Source of the DNA: Streptomyces griseocarneus
Lineage (GTDB): Bacteria > Actinomycetota > Actinomycetes > Streptomycetales > Streptomycetaceae
DNA: 64,000 nt
Assembly (NCBI GenBank): GCA_003674045.1
Contig: PENC01000016.1
Location: forward strand, 99,276 to 163,275
Direction of reading: 5' to 3'
In this document: in pieces, positions 62,154 through 64,000 of the stretch
Layout: each line of letters starts with the position of its first letter
How positions within the stretch are numbered: position 1 is the stretch's first letter
Notes under the pieces: generated by a model
Told to the model about the DNA's origin: nothing
Databases searched by the model: none
What the model saw: only the letters and a program-made list of their open reading frames with translations
Position numbers and translations under genes: made by a program

Positions 62154-62203
62154 GTCGATCAACTCCGATGGTCGGTGCGAGTCGTTTGGTGTGAAGGGGA
62201 GGT

Positions 62204-62305
62204 GATCCTCGGGGACCGCAGAACCCGCCCGGCGACTCCCCCGAGGATCGCCGGACGGGCATGAGGGCTGATCAGGCTGATCATCCCTAGGTGAGGTTTC
62301 ACCTA
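62204..62305 (-). promoter_or_regulatory. afsS upstream region: two inverted repeats
   Basis: gatcctcgggg (62204-62214) pairs with ccccgaggatc (62239-62249), 51 bases before the ATG. TAGGTGA-ggtt-TCACCTA (62288-62305) is a perfect repeat about 135 bases upstream. tgatca occurs twice nearby (62268-62283). This is where AfsR and PhoP would be expected to bind, but I cannot assign a site. Confidence 0.5.
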
Positions 62306-62544
62306 CGACCCGCCTGCCCCCCGACGCGACGGATCGATGTCCCTAAGAATGGCGGGGGGAGATAAACGATCGATGAACGGGCACGTGACAGGGGTGTTCC
62401 GGGGTTGCGCGGGCCTCTGGGGCCGGCGTTTTCAACCCTCCGGGCCCGCGTTCGGCAGGGCCCTCCGCGTGCGCTGTGCCGCTGATTTTTTCTTGCCCCA
62501 GGGCGGGCGTACCCGAAACCGGTTGGCTGCGCCGCTCGGCCCCT

Positions 62545-62710
62545 GTTGCGCCTACCGGGGCGCCCCTTGCGCCTGGCGTGCGGCTGCAGGCCGTGTGTGA
62601 CTTGTCGCGCAGTTCCCCGCGCCCCTGGCGGGGCAGCTCCTGTGGCTTGTCGCGCCCACGCGGCGGGGCCGCATATCGGAACAGCCCCGCGCCCCTTGCG
62701 GGGCGCCCGG
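62545..62710. repeat. Dispersed intergenic repeat, copy I
   Basis: ttgcgcctaccggggcgccc, tgcggctgcaggccgtgtg, cgcgcagttccccgcgcc, then a second module cgcgcccacgcggcggggcc with ccccgcgccccttgcggggc, as in copy C. It fills the 3' side of the 606-base afsR-afsS gap. Confidence 0.7.
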
Positions 62711-62759
62711 CGTCAGGGGCCCGGGACAAGACCCCGCGCCCCTCGCGGGACGCCCAGTG

Positions 62760-64000
62760 CTACGCCGCCGTCACCACCCCCGACAGCAGCCCCCGGACGT
62801 CCGTCGCCTCCGAGGCGCCCAGTTGTTCGTAGATGCCGAGTGCTTCCGTCCAGCAGGCTCGGGCGCGGCCGGGCTGGCCGAGGGCGTCGAGGGAGCGGCC
62901 GAGGAGGGTGAGGATGTTGCCGCGGCGCCAGGCGCCCCCGATGTTGCGGAGCTTGAGGGCCTGCTCGGCGTGGTGGGCGGCCGCGGCGGGGCGGCCGGCG
63001 CAGAGGTGGACGTCCGCTATGCGGTAGTGCGTCATGCCCTCCCACAGCCGCTGGCGGCTGTCGCGGAACACCGGGAGCGCCTCGTCGAACCGGGCGAGGG
63101 CCTCCTCGTAGCGGCCGGCGTGGGTGAGGGCCACGCCGAGCGCGTAGAGGCCGTTGGCCAGCCGCCAGGTGGCGCCGAGCTCCTGGTAGAGCGCGAGGGC
63201 CTGTTCCGCGAGGCGGACGCCCTCCGCGGAGCGGCCGGTGTCCATCAGGACGCGCGAGAGGTTGCTGAGCGCGCTCGCCTCGCCCGAGCGGTTGCCGTCC
63301 TCGCGGAAGGCCGCGAGCGCGTGCGACAGGTGGTCCACCGCCTCCTCGCTGCGGTGCTGGTAGATGGCGATGATGCCGCGGATGTTCGCGGCGTTGCAGG
63401 AGGGAACGATGTCGCCGCAGGACTGCCCGAGCTCGATCGCGAGGCGGGCGTGTTCGTCGGCGGGGGCGAAGCGGCCGCCGATGCGGTCCACGTGGGCCAG
63501 CACGGTCCGGGCGCGCCCCTCCGCCAGGGTGTCGCCGCACTGCTGGGCCGTGAGCAGCAGGGCCGTCGCGGCCTGCTCGTACTGGCGGGAGTCGGCGCCC
63601 GACTCGGCGAGGTCCTTCGCGGCCAGCAGCAGGTCGACCGCGCGCCGCAGGGTGTGTCCGGTGGTGCCCGCCTGCTGGCGCACGCACGCGAGCAGGCAGC
63701 CCGCCTCGGCGAACAGCCAGTCGCTCGCCGCCTGCCCGTCGGTGAAGGTGAGACCGGGGTGGGTGGTGGGGGCCAGGTGGGTGAGCATCCTTTCGCCGGG
63801 GCGCTCGACGACGTACACCTCGGCGGCGGTGGCGAGGTAGAAGTCGAGCAGTCGGGACATGGCGGCCTCGCGTTCGGCGGGCGGCTGTTCGTCGCGCTCG
63901 GCGCAGGCGCGTGCGTAGAGGCGGACGAGGTCGTGGAAGCGGTAGCGGCCGGGTGCGGCCGATTCGAGGAGCGAGGTGTCCACGAGGGACTCCAGCAGGT
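62760..64000 (-). CDS. afsR: AfsR, C-terminal part (continues beyond the window)
   Basis: About 413 C-terminal residues are visible. LVDTSLLES, then YRFHDLVRLYARACAERDEQP match the end of the AfsR NB-ARC region, followed by TPR-like repeats (EASALSNLSRVLMDTGRSAEGVRLAEQALALYQELG, GLYALGVALTHAGRYEEALARF). The N-terminal SARP DNA-binding domain and ATPase lie beyond base 64000. AfsR is phosphorylated by AfsK and activates afsS. The frame is open to the window edge, so this is a partial gene, not a truncation. Confidence 0.93.
   Translation of the reverse strand, partial: LLESLVDTSLLESAAPGRYRFHDLVRLYARACAERDEQPPAEREAAMSRLLDFYLATAAEVYVVERPGERMLTHLAPTTHPGLTFTDGQAASDWLFAEAGCLLACVRQQAGTTGHTLRRAVDLLLAAKDLAESGADSRQYEQAATALLLTAQQCGDTLAEGRARTVLAHVDRIGGRFAPADEHARLAIELGQSCGDIVPSCNAANIRGIIAIYQHRSEEAVDHLSHALAAFREDGNRSGEASALSNLSRVLMDTGRSAEGVRLAEQALALYQELGATWRLANGLYALGVALTHAGRYEEALARFDEALPVFRDSRQRLWEGMTHYRIADVHLCAGRPAAAAHHAEQALKLRNIGGAWRRGNILTLLGRSLDALGQPGRARACWTEALGIYEQLGASEATDVRGLLSGVVTAA

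Noticed and set aside
61403..62264. Plus-strand open frames through the CCCCCGT array and across afsS
   Set aside because: Pro/Val/Ser-rich translations produced by the repeat itself, antisense to afsS, without ribosome-binding sites.
62288..62305. TAGGTGAGGTTTCACCTA as an iron (DmdR) box
   Set aside because: AGGT and ACCT are eight bases apart instead of seven and the centre does not fit; kept only as an unassigned inverted repeat.

Overview
The window is high-GC actinobacterial DNA. Gene content and order (whiD-bldM-shbA-guaB-guaB3, groES-groEL1 under CIRCE, glpD, afsK, afsS, afsR) point to a Streptomyces chromosome. No tRNA, rRNA, IS element, integrase or CRISPR array was seen.

1-23.4 kb is conserved housekeeping and development. 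It holds alanine racemase, an alpha/beta hydrolase, the tRNA t6A genes tsaE, tsaB and tsaD (with rimI), an iron-box-controlled 59-residue peptide, a Uma2 nuclease-like gene, a THUMP-like methyltransferase, groES-groEL1, an SDR, a LysR regulator, whiD, bldM with a sigma-BldN-type promoter, the ECF sigma gene shbA, two IMP-dehydrogenase-family genes, an MreB-like gene, a nucleotide-sugar dehydrogenase lacking its catalytic residues, and glpD. 23.7-28.4 kb holds a membrane Ser/Thr kinase followed by a membrane pseudokinase.

28.4-60.8 kb is a catabolic block: acyl-CoA synthetases (two AMP-forming, one ADP-forming), four acyl-CoA dehydrogenases, two enoyl-CoA hydratases, two thiolase-like/DUF35 pairs of the retro-aldolase type, an SDR, an aldehyde dehydrogenase, a zinc alcohol dehydrogenase, an amidohydrolase, a cyclase-family hydrolase, a flavin reductase and an F420-type nitroreductase family protein. 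Six promoter regions in the block, plus the start of its only TetR gene, carry the same inverted repeat, CTGAC-N5-GTCAG or a near match. I read this as one TetR regulon for CoA-dependent breakdown of a branched, alicyclic or steroid-like acid; the substrate is unknown.

52.9-64 kb also carries the secondary-metabolism regulators: afsK, then (minus strand) afsR running off the window end, afsS, and downstream of afsS a second small gene that repeats the AfsS-like D-D-H-x-T motif but has a signal peptide. Between afsS and this gene lies a roughly 440-base array of CCCCCGT motifs (ACGGGGG on the transcribed strand). The catabolic genes sit between afsK and afsS.

A dispersed intergenic repeat (core cgcgcagttccccgcgcc or its complement) occurs nine times. 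Coordinates of starts follow ribosome-binding sites or leaderless -10 boxes where these could be seen.
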